A DNA stretch of 64,000 bases from Hirundichthys speculiger. Lineage: Eukaryota; Chordata; Actinopteri; Beloniformes; Exocoetidae. The DNA lies in the NCBI GenBank assembly GCA_018398805.1, contig JAGFBZ010000341.1, positions 42,501 through 106,500 of the forward strand, in the 5' to 3' direction. Under the pieces are notes generated by a model. That model was given only the letters and a program-made list of their open reading frames with translations, had not been told where the DNA came from and made no database searches. Below are positions 43,384 to 55,486 of this stretch, one piece after another (within the stretch, counting starts at the first letter, position 1; every line of letters begins with the position of its first letter). A program made the position numbers and the translations under genes.

Positions 43384-44195
43384 AGGCAGACCCTGTGTCT
43401 CAGACCCAGTCCCTGACTCAAACCCGTCCCTAGTCCAGTCTGTGTTTCAGACCCAGTCCCTGACTTTGATCCAGTCCCTGACTCAGACCCACCACCTAGT
43501 CCAGTCTGTGTGTCAGACCCAGTCCATGACTCAGAGCCATCACCTGGTCCAGTCTGTGTCTCAGACCCAGTCCATGACTCAGACCCAGTCCCTGGTCATC
43601 TGTGTCTCAGACCCAGTCCCTGACTCAGACACAGTCCCTGGTCATCTGTGTCTCAGACCCAGTCCCTGTCTCAAACCCAGTCCCTGGTCCAGTCTGTGTC
43701 TCAGACCCAGTCCCTGACTTTGATCCAGTCCCTGACTCAGACCCAGTCCCTGACTCAGACCCGTCCCGTGGTCCAGTCTGTGTCTCAGACCCAGTCCATG
43801 ACTTAGACCCCGTCCCTGACTCAGACCCACCACCTAGTCCAGTCTGTGTGTCAGACCCAGTCCATGACTCAGAGCCATCACCTGGTCCAGTCTGTGTCTC
43901 AGACCCAGTCCATGACTCAGAGCCATCACCTGGTCCAGTCTGTGTCTCAGACCCAGTCCATGACTCAGACCCAGTCCCTGACTCAGACACAGTCCCTGGT
44001 CATCTGTGTCTCAGACCCAGTCCCTGTCTCAAACCCAGTCCCTGGTCCAGTCTGTGTCTCAGACCCAGTCCCTGACTTTGATCCAGTCCCTGACTCAGAC
44101 CCAGTCCCTGACTCAGACCCGTCCCGTGGTCCAGTCTGTGTCTCAGACCCAGTCCCTGACTCAAACCCCGTCCCTGACTCAGACCCATCAGCCTG
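43384..44195. repeat. 18-bp minisatellite with 360-bp higher-order repeat
   Basis: Units of the type CAGACCCAGTCCCTGACT. A composite block containing TCATCTGTGTCTCAGACC and CCCGTCCCGTGGTCCAG recurs with a shift of about 360 bp (43620/43980, 43696/44056). Ser/Asp/Pro and Gln/Thr/Ser repeat ORFs are artefacts of the composition. Confidence 0.93.
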
Positions 44196-44772
44196 GTTTG
44201 TGCTTCAGCATCAAACCAACGGTGTGTGTGGGCTGGAGGGGGAACCTTCTGTTGAAAGCTTCTGTGCACTTCTCTCCAAATGTGATTGTTCTGCTTGGTA
44301 GCTTTGTTCTTCTTTATCGCTCGATTTCCTGCTACTACTTCCTCTTCGTCGTAACATTTATGAGCTCCATCTCCCGTCAGATCTGCTTTATTTGCTCTGA
44401 GCTGCACACAGGAGGTAAACTGAGGGAAGCTCTGCACTGCAAGAAGCAGTGCTGCAGAAAAAAAGGCCCACAGCGCCACCTGGCGTAATTACAAAGAGAC
44501 ACAAATGACAATGGACAAGCATGACAAGATGAAGACAGAAGAGACCGACTGGCTCTAGAGCCCTTTATGGTGCAAGGCGACATTTTGATGCCACCGTCTT
44601 CAGAGTTCAAATACATGCTGGAGGCAGATATTTCTGACATAAATGTTATGATTGATCAGTCTGCCCCCATTTGGCATGATGTGACTGTGGTGTTTTTATA
44701 AATTATTTTCACGTATAAATGTATGTTGTTTACAAAGCATTCAACCACAGAGAGCAGTTTTTGTTTAATTGG
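44196..44772. other. 3' flank of chitinase D
   Basis: No gene was recognised. The stretch 44390-44590 has short open frames on both strands without a recognisable domain. Confidence 0.35.
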
Positions 44773-44778
44773 TTTATT
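44773..44778 (-). terminator. Polyadenylation signal remnant of chitinase D
   Basis: AATAAA on the minus strand, about 63 bp past the stop-equivalent position of the pseudogene. Confidence 0.5.
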
Positions 44779-45204
44779 TAGTCAGTACATGCAGACGGCG
44801 TTGGCCATCAGATGTGTTTTGTCCTTCTCTCTCCGCTGGCTCAGGGCCAGTTGCAGCACTTGCAGGAGTCCCAGTAGATGAGGCCGGTAGGTGTTTCCCT
44901 GGAAGCACTGGAAGTATATTGTCTTATCAGCTGGGTTCTCGTAGACGCCGTCAGGGTGGCTGTGGTAGAAGTCTGTGGTGGGATCCCTGGTGGTGGTGGG
45001 GTGGGGAGCGATGGTTGGCTTTGGAGCGAAGCCTTCATGATCAGACATGAAAAAGACGGAATGAACAGAAGTTTAACTCCTTGATGACAAACGGCAAAAG
45101 TGAAACCGACTTTTGTTATTCCGTTACAAGATAGTGATGGTGTTTCCAGGTGTCTCTCTGCACCATCAACAGCTCTGTTGAAGAAGGAATAAGACCATAC
45201 TCAG

Positions 45205-45422
45205 CTGGTAGTTCTAGTCACTGGAAGGAACTGTCCGCATGCCAAAGTGTCCTTGGGCAAGACACTGAACCCTAACTTGCCCCCAGTGGGTCTGGCAGCA
45301 CATTGCATGGTAGCAGCCGCCCACTGGTGGATGAGAGTGAATGAGAGGCCATTGTAGACCACTTTGAGGGCACCTTGACGGTGTGGATAAAGCGATATAT
45401 GAGTCCAGTCCATTCCATTTAC
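45205..45422. mobile_element. SINE/LINE-like insertion at the exon 10 donor of gene D
   Basis: About 215 bp absent from the matching place in gene E. It contains GTGTCCTTGGGCAAGACACT and ends AGTCCAGTCCATTCCATTTA, a widespread fish repeat pattern (ATATATGAGTCCAG). It replaces the sequence right after the donor of exon 10. Confidence 0.7.
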
Positions 45423-46394
45423 CACGGACATCCTGAGGTGGTTGATGAGAGGGTAAGCGCTGTCTGAGCAGAAAGAAGTCCATGTCCAACATCCACACGT
45501 GAGCACCTCCCAAGTTGTTGGCGGTCAACCACTGGACCTACAGGACAGCCACAAGGATGACAAAGTGACTCATGGATTCACAGGTCTGAGGAACGACCAA
45601 GAGACAGAACTTTGACAGTCTGAAGGTGGAGTAGAAGTTCTTGGTTACCTTGGAAGAAAAGCTGCGCTTGTCGTCGTAGCCCACCCAGACATTTCCATTG
45701 GTGGCGTAGGGAGCCTGTTGCTCAGAGATCCACTCAACAGCTGCAGTGTTGATGAAGTTACAGATCTGGTAGCAGAAAAACACTCAGATCAGCAAACGTA
45801 GGTGTTGGGGTGGAGATCAGGTCCACTTCTGTTCTGTATCTGCTCAGCTGAGAACCAGTACCTCCAAATCTGAGGCCAAGGCCCTCAGTCAGGTGGACTG
45901 CCTAACTCCATGTCAGGAATGAGTCGCAAAAAGTCTTTTTCTGTGGTTTTAGAGCATTTACGTGGCCCACCTTACCTCACATACCACAAGCTAGCTACTG
46001 AAGCTTATGCTATTTCATGTTAGCTCACAGTTGTTCTGATCAAATATGTCCTTATTCCAAATGAACCTACTGAAACATCGTCTATTACGAAACAAAACTC
46101 CATCTAAGCTTCGTCAGAGATGCCAGCAGCCTCCCTCACTATTGTTATTTCAACCCATCAACATGACTCGGGCGGAGCATTCAGGATTAGCAGCGGTTGA
46201 ACTACAGCTGAGGGCTTGACCATCGATGGCGGGAGGCTTCCCTCACTGCTACACCTCTATCCCTGCGAGTGGCAGGCAGACCTACCAAGGAGTCCCAGCA
46301 GACCTCCGCTAGTCCTTGTTTCAGCTCTGTTAGCACTTTTTTCAAGATGTCGTTTCTCAGTTTCGGTAGCGAGTCTTGGAAGGAGGATGTTTGG

Positions 46395-46625
46395 ACCATG
46401 GCCCTCAGTCAGGTGGACTACCCAACTCCATGTCGGAAGTGAGTCGCTGCCTAAAGTGGAAGAGGCCAAGTATCTTGAGGTTTTGTTCATGGGTGGAAGT
46501 AGAACAGAGCATTGACGGGCAGACTGGAGCAGTGATGAGGACGTTGAGCAAAGCTTCTCGTTTACCAGACAGCCTCTGTTCTAACTCTCTCCTGTGGACC
46601 TGAGTTTGGGAAGCGACCACAAGAA
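46395..46625 (+). mobile_element. Non-LTR retrotransposon reverse-transcriptase fragment
   Basis: Translates in broken frames to ESLPKVEEAKYLEVLF and RQTGAVMRTLSKAS, matching the C-terminal block of fish LINE reverse transcriptases (VEEFKYLGVLF...IGAASAVMRTL). A shorter piece of the same family (GGCCCTCAGTCAGGTGGACT) is present in intron 8 of both D and E (45880 and 56314), so that insertion predates the duplication, while this one is in D only. Confidence 0.65.
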
Positions 46626-47210
46626 TGGAGGTGCAAGTACAATCTGCCTAACATGAGCTTCCTCTTCTGTCGATTTTCAAAATAAAGTCCTATAGAAACG
46701 ATGTCCACCAAGGTGAGAGTTCAACCGTGGACGAGAAGATATTTAAGTTGACTGTAACCGTTCTCTTTATGGGTCTTTTGAGGGTCATCTGAGAACCTCT
46801 GTTCAGACTGTTGCTCCCGTGATCCCAGTCCCAGTTACGGTAAGCAGAAGAAAACTGCTGGATGGCTTGATGAAATCGTTGTTATCTTTCCGGAGGTGTA
46901 CGCTCGTCTTGGGCAAATTTGGATGACCACAATATATCTTACTGTGAGATGACTGTTGTCTCCAAGTCTTAAAGCAAGATCAGAGGTCTTATTGACCTTC
47001 AGTACAAACAAAGCTGAATCTTTTTCTCATGAAGCTGTACCTCGTAGTAGGCCCAGATGTGTCGGGTCCAGCATCCACAAGGCCGTCGGACGGTGCTTCC
47101 AGGCCGCTCACTGCAGTAGTGAGACGGTTGGTTCGTCCATAGGTGGGGGAGCCCTGAAGTAACTTCTCAGCTGCTGCTCTTAGAGACGTCCAGTAGGACA
47201 CAGAAGAGTT

Positions 47211-48491
47211 CTTAGTCAAAGCATTAACACGATTAATGCAACATTATAAAATTTGATATAATATTTCCAATATCCGCACTGAGGCAGATGTAACACGTGT
47301 ACAACACGTTTAAAAAGGGTTTAAACGCGTTGTACACACGTGGACAGGTGTTGCAGGGCAGTTTGCGTGATGCTTAATGACGACTCATAGACGAGGCGGA
47401 CGTTAGGCGGCTAGGTGATGTCATCCCCTGCCCACAACATATCCAGTCAGCGAGTCAACCCCCCCCCACCCAGAAGTTCATTGAGCACCCATCCTACCAC
47501 AGGAACGGTTTTTGGCTCTTTTAGCTAGCTATTTTAGCCGTTCCTGGAGATGGAGACACGTCAACGATCCTAGTCATCTGGTAGAGCGGCTTTTCCCTCG
47601 GACCCTCCCACTCTGACTGACCAGACCACGAACCGATGACAGTACCAGAACTAACGAGCCAACCTGGGGCCAACGTTTCTCAGTGTGCTTAAGCTTGGAT
47701 GCTGTTGGCCACTTTTAAATCATAATCTGGATAAAAGTGTCATTCTGTCCTGTGAGTTTGGACAACAAACCGCACTGAGCATTCCCATCCATCGGTCCTG
47801 TTTGTCTTGGGTCACAGGGACCAGTTCTTCAACCAGACTGGCCACATGTAAACGCTTATTATTGTACAAAGGCTGCTACTTTTATAGTTTCACTATTTCA
47901 CCCAGAACTGTGTATTGCTTGGTGTTGTAGTCTTTGTTCTGTCTCGTGCTGTCTGCACGTTTGCACTTGTGAACGTTATGTATTAATGATGTTGTCCCTG
48001 TGGTTCTGTGCGGTTCTGTGTGGTTCTGTGGAGCATCTTCGTCCTGGAGAAACATTGTTTCCTCTCTACTCTACTTGTATGAAGCTGAAATGACAATAAA
48101 CTCCACTTGACTTGACATTAAAAGTGTGTATGACCAATTTTTAGTTCATCTTTACATCTATTACGCATCTCCACTTGTTATTATGTTGTAGTGTAACATC
48201 AGTGCACGTGCTGAAGCCTATAAACCGTAAAAAATATGCACCGCAAACGTACTCAGTTTTTCTCTTTACTTCATATTTTCTCGGGGGTCATCATCTGGGT
48301 CTCTGAAAAGCCCCTAGAGACAGTTTGTCCTGTAATAGACGCTATATAAATAAAGTTGAGTTGAACTGAACTTTGTTTTCTTTGCATTAACTGAGAAATT
48401 AAAACACTGCAGCCTTTTTGCTTTTCTTTGACCATTTGTTATTTTCTGCAAATAAATGCTCTGAATTACAATATTTTTATTTGTAATTTAC
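47211..48491. other. Spacer inside pseudogene D with retrotransposon tails
   Basis: Contains tail-like sequences at about 48000-48125 (GACAATAAACTCCACTTGAC) and 48270-48370 (TATTTTCTCGGGGGTCAT, CTATATAAATAAAGTTGAGT). No chitinase exon was found. Exons 2-7 of D should have been in this interval or beyond. Confidence 0.5.
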
Positions 48492-49605
48492 TAGGGCCTG
48501 AGTAGGTTAACGCGTTATTATCGCGTTAACGCATTCATTTATTAACGCCGACATTTATTTTATCGCGCGTTAACGCATGTTGCTTCACATGCTTTTGTTT
48601 TGAAAAGTCTGTTTCTGGCTGCTGCTGAACCGGAAGATAATTTGCAGGTAAACTTAAGGAAAAGCTAAAACAGACATGGAGAACGGTAAAAATCCGTGAA
48701 CTTTACAGTTCAGGTAGCAACTCAGGTAGCAATATTAAAAAAAAAAAACTAAAATTCTGGAATGCAACAAAACTTTGTGGTCATTCCTCCATGTTCCATC
48801 AGATCTGCTCCATGTGTTCACTGTCCTGCTGTTCTCTAGCTGGTTACTGCAGTGCGGCTCCATCTAGTGGCACAGATGTGTAATGACAACAGAAAGTCCA
48901 GTCCTCCATTATAAAACAAATTCAGTTCTGTGGCCCGTTTTTTAATTTCTTATTTTTGAGTTTAAAATTTTAGTCTAAAATTGAAATATAAAAAAAAAAA
49001 CAGGCATTTTTTTCATTTTTTTGTGTTAGATGATTAAAAAACAAAAAATGTAATAAAATGTCACTTTTTATTCTATTTTTTATTTTTTTTTATTTTTGAT
49101 TGACAATTGAAAATGTAAAGAATGACTGATACACGGATTGATAAAGTTACTGAACTTTAACATGGACATTTTCATTTTAAAGTTCTCCCAGACGGAGGAT
49201 TCAACAGAAACAAGGTTATTTGTAACAACTGACAAGTTGAACTCCCCGTTAAAAGTTTCTGCTGTTACCTCAGAAATTACCTGTTTTAATGTTCTGATTG
49301 TGGCTCAGGATTTTGTTGATAGACTTTTTTTTTTTTATAAAAACAGGATGACATTAATGCCCTGGCAGTGGCAATAAGCTTTATTTTATTTGATATTTTT
49401 TAATATGAGATTTACACTAAATATGTGTTACTGACAAGTGCTGATGTTAAAAGTGTTTGAACAACAAATGTTATGACACTTTAGTTCATATGGCAGCAGA
49501 ACATTTAAATAAAAGTGCATTTGACTACTTTTGAATTCATTATTTGATTTTGCGTATACAATGCGATTAATCGCGATTAAAAATGTTAATCGTTGCCCAG
49601 CCCTA
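48492..49605. mobile_element. 1.1-kb non-autonomous hAT element
   Basis: Left end TAGGGCCTGAGTAGGTTAAC and right end CGTTGCCCAGCCCTA. The flanks TAATTTAC and TAATTTAG match at 7 of 8 positions, as expected for a hAT target duplication. The right half recurs at 38280-38795. No transposase ORF was found. Confidence 0.75.
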
Positions 49606-49772
49606 TAATTTAGGGGAAATGTAGTTTATAGAATCCAAAGCAAACAGTTGAATTTTCTCAAACACATGCTTATAAAGAGTTTCTATCAGTAAAAGGTTTT
49701 TTTTTTTTCACATTATAAACTATAAAACTTGTTTTATTTGCTCCGTATGTCACTAAATAAATCCCTTCAAAC

Positions 49773-50153
49773 CAGTCATTCCCAAACTTCAGAATACCAA
49801 GTCCCAGTTTGAAATGTGAAAAATCTCCGTGGCCCACCAGAACCTTCAATCACAACTGAGATCAACATACAGGACAAGAAGCTACGTCCCGTTAGTAATG
49901 TAAGGGGTCAACCAATGAGGTTGCACTTGTCTTATTAAGTTAAGAAGAGAATAGAATAACACTCAATTGGTTTGTTTTATTACTTCTAAATAATTTTTAA
50001 TCATGTCATAAATATTTTACAGTAATTAAGAATATTTTTTTTTTTTAAATCGAGGATTTAAAACATTGTTTATTTTTAATGACCTCTCATGGCCCACCTG
50101 CAGTACCTCGACGGCCCACCAGGGGGCCGCGGCCCACACTTTGGGAATCACTG
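49773..50153. mobile_element. hAT-like MITE, second copy of the 1193-1491 family
   Basis: Inverted ends CCAGTCATTCCCAAACTT and ACTTTGGGAATCACTG. A near-duplicated flank, CCTTCAAA against CCTTCAGA (7 of 8). The interior matches the copy in gene A intron 10. Confidence 0.65.
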
Positions 50154-50214
50154 CCTTCAGACCATCCCAGTGTTTGAGCCATGCAGGGGACGTAACACTT
50201 TAAGTTATAGAGCA

Positions 50215-51009
50215 TGAATGAATGAATGAATGAATGAATGACTGAATGAATGAATGAATGAATGAATGAATGAATGAATGAATGAATGAATGAATGAATG
50301 AATGAATGAATGAATGAATGAATGAATGAATGAATGAGAATGAATGAGTGAATGAAATGAGAATGATGACTGAATGAATGAATGAGTGAATGAATGAATG
50401 AATGAATGACTTGAATGTGAATGAATGAATGAATGAATGAATGAAATGAATGAATGAATGAATGAATGAATGCCTGAATGAATGCCTGAATGAATGAATG
50501 ATGAATGCCTGAATGAATGAATGAATGAATGAATGATGCTGAATGCCTGAATGCCTGATGTGATGAAGTTGAATGAATGAATGAATGAGTGAATGAATGC
50601 CTGATGAATGAATGAATGCTGAATGATGTGAATGAATGAATGAATGCCTGACTGAATGAATGAAAATGAATGAATGACTGAATGAATGAATGAGTGAATG
50701 AATGAATGAATGAATGAATGATGAAATGAATGAATGATGAGCCTGCCTGATGAATGACTGATGAATGACTGAAGAATGAATGATGAATGAATGAATGAAT
50801 GAATGAATGAATGAATGAATGAATGAATGAATGAATGAATGAATGAGTGATGAATGAATGAATGAATGAATGACTGAATGAATGACTGAATGAATGAATG
50901 AATGAATGAATGAATGAATGAATGAATGAATGAATGAATGAATGAGTGAATGAATGAATGAATGAATGAATGAGTGAATGAATGAATGAGTGAATGAATG
51001 AGTGAATGA
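50215..51009. repeat. (GAAT)n tetranucleotide array
   Basis: About 200 GAAT units with GACT, GAGT and GCCT variants in the middle. It ends 11 bp from the exon 1 remnant of gene D (51020). The minus-strand HSFIHSFI ORF is an artefact. Confidence 0.95.
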
Positions 51010-51239
51010 GGGTGCCTACCTGTTGTGATGTTTTTCCATTTTTCCAACCACTTTGCTCCTCCAGATGTGAAACTCTGTGTCACCATAAAACAGTGAAATG
51101 ACCGGAACACATCTTAGTTAGTTAATTAGTTTCTGGCATTAACGAAGCCAGAATATGTGAGGAAGTAAACGACGTCCCAGTCCTGCTCTGGAGTCCTGGA
51201 GTCGAACGCTAACCAGAGCCAGATCCAGACGTCTCACTG

Positions 51240-51420
51240 CCTCACTTCCAGGGAACAGAAGCAGAGTCTTGAGGTCAAGGCGGGTGGATCACGTTTATAG
51301 TGAATTAATTAATTCACTATTCACTATTAATTAAAGTCATTAATGACTAATGGGACGTGGCAAAGTGCAGCTGATAAGAGCTCAGAGTGTTTGTCCCACC
51401 TGCTTAATAACCCCAGTTCA
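51240..51420 (-). promoter_or_regulatory. Orphan promoter remnant of chitinase D
   Basis: Shares with the E promoter (62250-62360) the order CTTATCAGCTG, CCACGTCC, TAGTCATTAATGACT, TATAAA, GTGATCCA and GACTCTGCTTCT. The TATA-like TATAAAC is at 51293-51299. An extra AT-rich inverted repeat (TAGTGAATTAATTAATTCAC) sits between the palindrome and TATA box. Confidence 0.7.
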
Positions 51421-52196
51421 AGGAATCAGAGGAAGAAAAGCACTGGAGAAACAGGCCGACTGCAGTGATACGCATCTTCATATCAGTGTTCTAGTGACTG
51501 AGGAAGGGATACACCGGGGGGGCAGCTAGCTCAGGGGGTGATGAGTCTGGGTTTGAGTCAGGAGCATTTGCTGGTCTGTGGAAACACTGCTGATGGGTTG
51601 TGGATGCGGAGGTTGTAGTTCCCCAGATGAACACTAGGGCGCGAGCCAGTCATTGCCATCCACCTCTATTGTTGGGGTATAAGCTGTTGACAACGGACCT
51701 CCAGAGTAAACAGTCACTGGGGTTCCTTTCTATCTGTGACCAGGTGCATCCCAGTATCTTGGTGTCTGTCTGGAGGTCCCGCCACCAGGGGTTCTGAGGC
51801 CCGCCTCGGTTTCTCTTCCCCTGAAGGTTCCAGCCCAGAGCCTGTGTGGTGGTGTTTGATTCTGGATTCCTGGAGGGCCCGGTGAAAGACGAAGAAACAG
51901 GCCTTTCCCTAAGTGTCGGTTACACTTTGCACATCTGGGGATTCAACAATTTCTGTGCAAAATGTGTCAAGAAAAGAGCCCAGGAGAAAACGAAACTTAA
52001 AAACCTGGACATGTATTTTGTTCGTACCAATCCTGGAGATGAACCTGACATTGTTGGCAGCGAGTGAAGCGTGCAAAATGTGGCAGCGCGATCAGAGAGC
52101 CAGATTTACAGGCACAATTTCTCACAATCACTGACACTCAAAACAATACGTGAGTTAGTTGTAAACTGTTGATGTGGTTGTTATCGTAGTAGCCCG
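51421..52196. other. Unassigned region upstream of D
   Basis: Includes a 73-codon open frame (51846-52067, plus) with FCAKCVKKRAQEKTKLKN; I do not recognise it. Could be a repeat-derived fragment. Confidence 0.3.
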
Positions 52197-53647
52197 ACCA
52201 CCTAACGTTATTATTAGGGGCCAGGTAGCCTAGCGTTATTATTAGGGGCCAGGTAGCCTAACGTTATTATTAGGGGCCAGGTAGCCTAACGTTATTATTA
52301 GGGACCAGGTAGCCTAACGTTATTATTAGGGGCCAGGTAGCCTAAGTTATTATTAGGTGCCAGGTAGCCTAACGTTATTATTAGGGACCAGGTAGCCTCC
52401 AGGTAGCCTGTTATTATTAGGACCATGTAGCCTAAGCCTTATTATTAGAGGCCAGGTGCCTAACGTTATTATTAGGGGCCAGGTAGCCTAACGTTATTAT
52501 TAGGGGCCAGGTAACCTAACGTTATTTTAGGGACCAGGTAGCCTAACGTTATTATTAGGGGCCAGGTAGCCTAACGTTATTATTAGGGGCCAGGTAGCCT
52601 AACGTTATTATTAGGGGCTAGGTAGGCTAACGTTATTATTAGGGGCCAGGTAGCCTAATGTTATTATTAGGGACCAGGTAGCCTAACGTTATTATTAGGG
52701 GCCAGGTAGCCTAAAGTTATTATTAGGTGCCAGGTAGCCTAACGTTATTATTAGGGACCAGGTAGCCTAATGTTATTAATAGGGGCCAGGTAGCCTAACG
52801 TTATTATTAGGGGCCAGGTAGCCTAACGTTATTATTAAGGACCAGGTAGCCTAATGTTATTATTAGAGGCCAGGTAGCCTAACGTTATTATTAGGGACCA
52901 GGTAGCCTAACGTTATTATTAGGGGCCAGGTAGCATAAAGTTATTATTAGGTGCCAGGTAGCCTAACGTTATTATTAGGGACCAGGTAGCCTAATGTTAT
53001 TAATAGGGGCCATGCGTTAGCCTAACGTTATTATTAGGGGGCCAGGTAGCCTAACGTTATTATTAGGGGCCAGGTAGGCTAACGTTATATTAGGGGCCAG
53101 GTAGAATTGGGGCAGGTAGCCTAATGTTTATTAGGGGCCAGGTAGGCTAACGTATTATTAGGGGCCAGCCTAACGTTATTAGGGACCAGGTAGCCTAACG
53201 TTATTATTAGGGGCCAGATAGCCTGAAAGTTATTAATAGGTGCAGGTAGCCTAACGTTATTATTAGGGACCAGGTAGCCTAATGTTATTAATAGGGGCCA
53301 GGTAGCCTAACGTTATTAGTTAATGGACCAGGTAGCCTAACGTTATTATCATTAGGGGCCAGGTAGCCTAAATTATTAGGGGCAGGTAACCTAACGTTAT
53401 TATTAGGGACCAGGTAGCCTAAAGTTATTAACAGGTAGCCTAATGTATTAATAGGGGCCAGGTAGCCTAACGTATTATTAAGGACCAGGTAGCCTAACGT
53501 TATCATTAGGGCCAGGTAACAGAACCTAACGTATTATTAGGGACCAGGCCTAACGTTATTATTAGAGACCAGGTAGCCTAACGTTATTATTAGGGGCCAG
53601 GTAACCTAACGTTATTATTAGGGACCAGGTAGCCTAACGTTATTATT
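52197..53647. repeat. 28-bp minisatellite with internal inverted repeat
   Basis: About 50 units of CCTAACGTTATTATTAGG plus GGCCAGGTAG. Each unit can fold on CCTAA/TTAGG. Many units alternate GGGGCC and GGGACC, and indels become common after 53000. Confidence 0.94.
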
Positions 53648-55316
53648 GAATTCATTCAATCAAGAGAGTTTGTAAGCGCTTGACCTCTGACCTCTGACTC
53701 TGACCAAGTGTAGATATGAGCAGACGCAGTGAGTGTAGCAGAGGTCACAGTCAGACACGTTGTGTAAGAGCTGATGGGCTGTGTGCAGGTTTACTGGAGG
53801 GATGATATAAGACACTGTCATTAACTGTTAAGGCTGATAACTCTGCAGATCTTTCATTTCTCTGATCCCCACATCAGCAGGAAAGCTGCTGAAATAAACC
53901 CAAACACCTAACAAGGATTCCTACATCGACCTGGACCAGAACATTCACAACAAAGCTCACGTCAAGGCACTTTGACAGGAGGGAACAGATTCGTTATCCA
54001 AATAAATCTAATTCACTGCAGATCGTTCACAAACCAGCATGTTGCAGCTGAATCCAGTTCAACTTCATAAAATGCATGAAAACGGCTTCGCTAAGGACCC
54101 GGACAGATCGCGTTGAATCTTCTTTTAAATGCGGACCAGCAGGCACGAGGCGGCAGTGACAGGAAGAAGTCTTCAGGCCAATACAGAGAGATTAGTCCAG
54201 GCAGGGACAAAAAGACAAATACCAAGTCAACAAGAGTAATCATGGCTGATACATGTAGCCCTTTGGTAGCTCCTCTTTTAATCTTATGTTTTATTTTTTG
54301 AATGAAAATGATTTGATAACAGTGAGTCTTATTATTGGGCAGCTACAACCTCAACATGTGACTGACAGTGTTGTTCAGATGGGCCGTACCCGTGACCGAC
54401 TGATTTGATGCTCGATGCGATGCTCTTGCCCCAGTTACACCCTTCTGCATTTGAGCTGTTACGCCTCTGTTACAACCTCACAAGGTGGACCAGAGTTGTA
54501 ACAGTAGTGGAAGGAAATGTTACGCCTTTCTGCCTCTGTGCCGAATTATGGGGACAGATCAAACGAGTCAAGGCCTGGATATCAATCCAACTGAGAGTCT
54601 GCCGTCTGAAATAAAGACTGCTCCAACAGAGTGCATGCAGCTTGAAAGAACAGCAGCACTTTTAATGGAAGAATCTGCAACAACCAAGTGGCTGGATGTG
54701 CCGAGCTCAGGAGACGTACTCGAAGAGGCTTGCGGCTGCGACCGCCGCAAATGACGGCTCTAAAACACTGCTATGCTCCGGTCCTCTTCACGCTCAAATA
54801 TTTAGCATCTTCAAAGATGCAAACCTAAAAAAAAATTCCAGGTTGTGATGCAACAAACAGGAACGGTAGTCTGACCGTGGGCAAAACTTGCTGGGACATC
54901 CACCCTTTGAAAGATTTGGCAACTGTCTTGAATGTTCTCCGCTCCGCGTTGGTATGTTGCTACAGCTGACCCCACAACAAGCCCTGTTATCATGGAAATT
55001 AAGACCATCTGTTCTTGGATATCAGTTGTTTATTTCTGCTGTTAAGGTGGACGTTTTAACATGTGGCTAAAAGGAAATAGACCCACTTTTGGGTCGATCT
55101 CAGTGGTCATTCAAGGACCTGCACATGTACTTTAAGTCAGTTTTGACAACCAGAGGTCACCCCTTGGTACTGGTTTCGAACATGACCAGATATACCAAGA
55201 CTACGATCAAACCATCAGCACTTATCATGGTAACATCCTAAAAAATATGGCGAAACCTTCACTGTTTCTGTAAAACACAAGCACTGGGACATGTTTTTGA
55301 TCAGGATGTGCACATG
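53648..55316. other. Intergenic region between D and E
   Basis: No gene was recognised. 54400-54760 has overlapping short open frames on both strands without a motif I can name. Confidence 0.35.
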
Positions 55317-55331
55317 TTTATTTTGTTTATT
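55317..55331 (-). terminator. Polyadenylation signals of chitinase E
   Basis: Two AATAAA hexamers on the minus strand (55317-55322 and 55326-55331), about 155-170 bp after the TGA. Confidence 0.65.
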
Positions 55332-55486
55332 TGGGTCACAAAATACTAAAGCAGGTACAAAGGGCAATTCTTTTTATTGTTTTATCCTCCTGTTGGACTC
55401 CAACATTGTGAGGTCAATAGTTCATGCAGTCGGCTGTCACGTACATTCAGGCATTCGCTGCGTTTTGTCCTTCACGCTCCGCTGGC

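Larger units (their letters stand above)
44841..51039 (-). pseudogene. Chitinase D: partial, decayed GH18 pseudogene
   Basis: Tandem duplicate of gene E. Exon 8 (47041-47210) has a 13-bp deletion near its end. Exon 9 (45649-45765) is intact ([20 protein letters not shown]). Exon 10 (45423-45537) has an 11-bp deletion after LDMD. Exon 11 (44841-45032) has a 17-bp deletion after GNTY and the first chitin-binding Cys changed to Tyr (DFYHS). Exons 2-7, including the catalytic motif, are absent. A 20-nt exon 1 remnant (ATGGAAAAACATCACAACAG, then GTAGGC) lies at 51020-51039. Transposons and a GAAT array fill the gap. Not functional. Confidence 0.88.

Noticed and set aside
43442..44301. DPVPDSDPVPDSD-type ORFs
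   Set aside because: Minisatellite composition, open in several frames on both strands.
50205..51110. 301-aa HSFIHSFI ORF
   Set aside because: (GAAT)n artefact. Its N-terminal part lies over the exon 1 remnant of pseudogene D but in an unrelated frame.
51846..52134. Possible novel small gene with FCAKCVKKRAQEK
   Set aside because: Short, no splice or domain support, no repeat of the pattern elsewhere in the window; left as unassigned.
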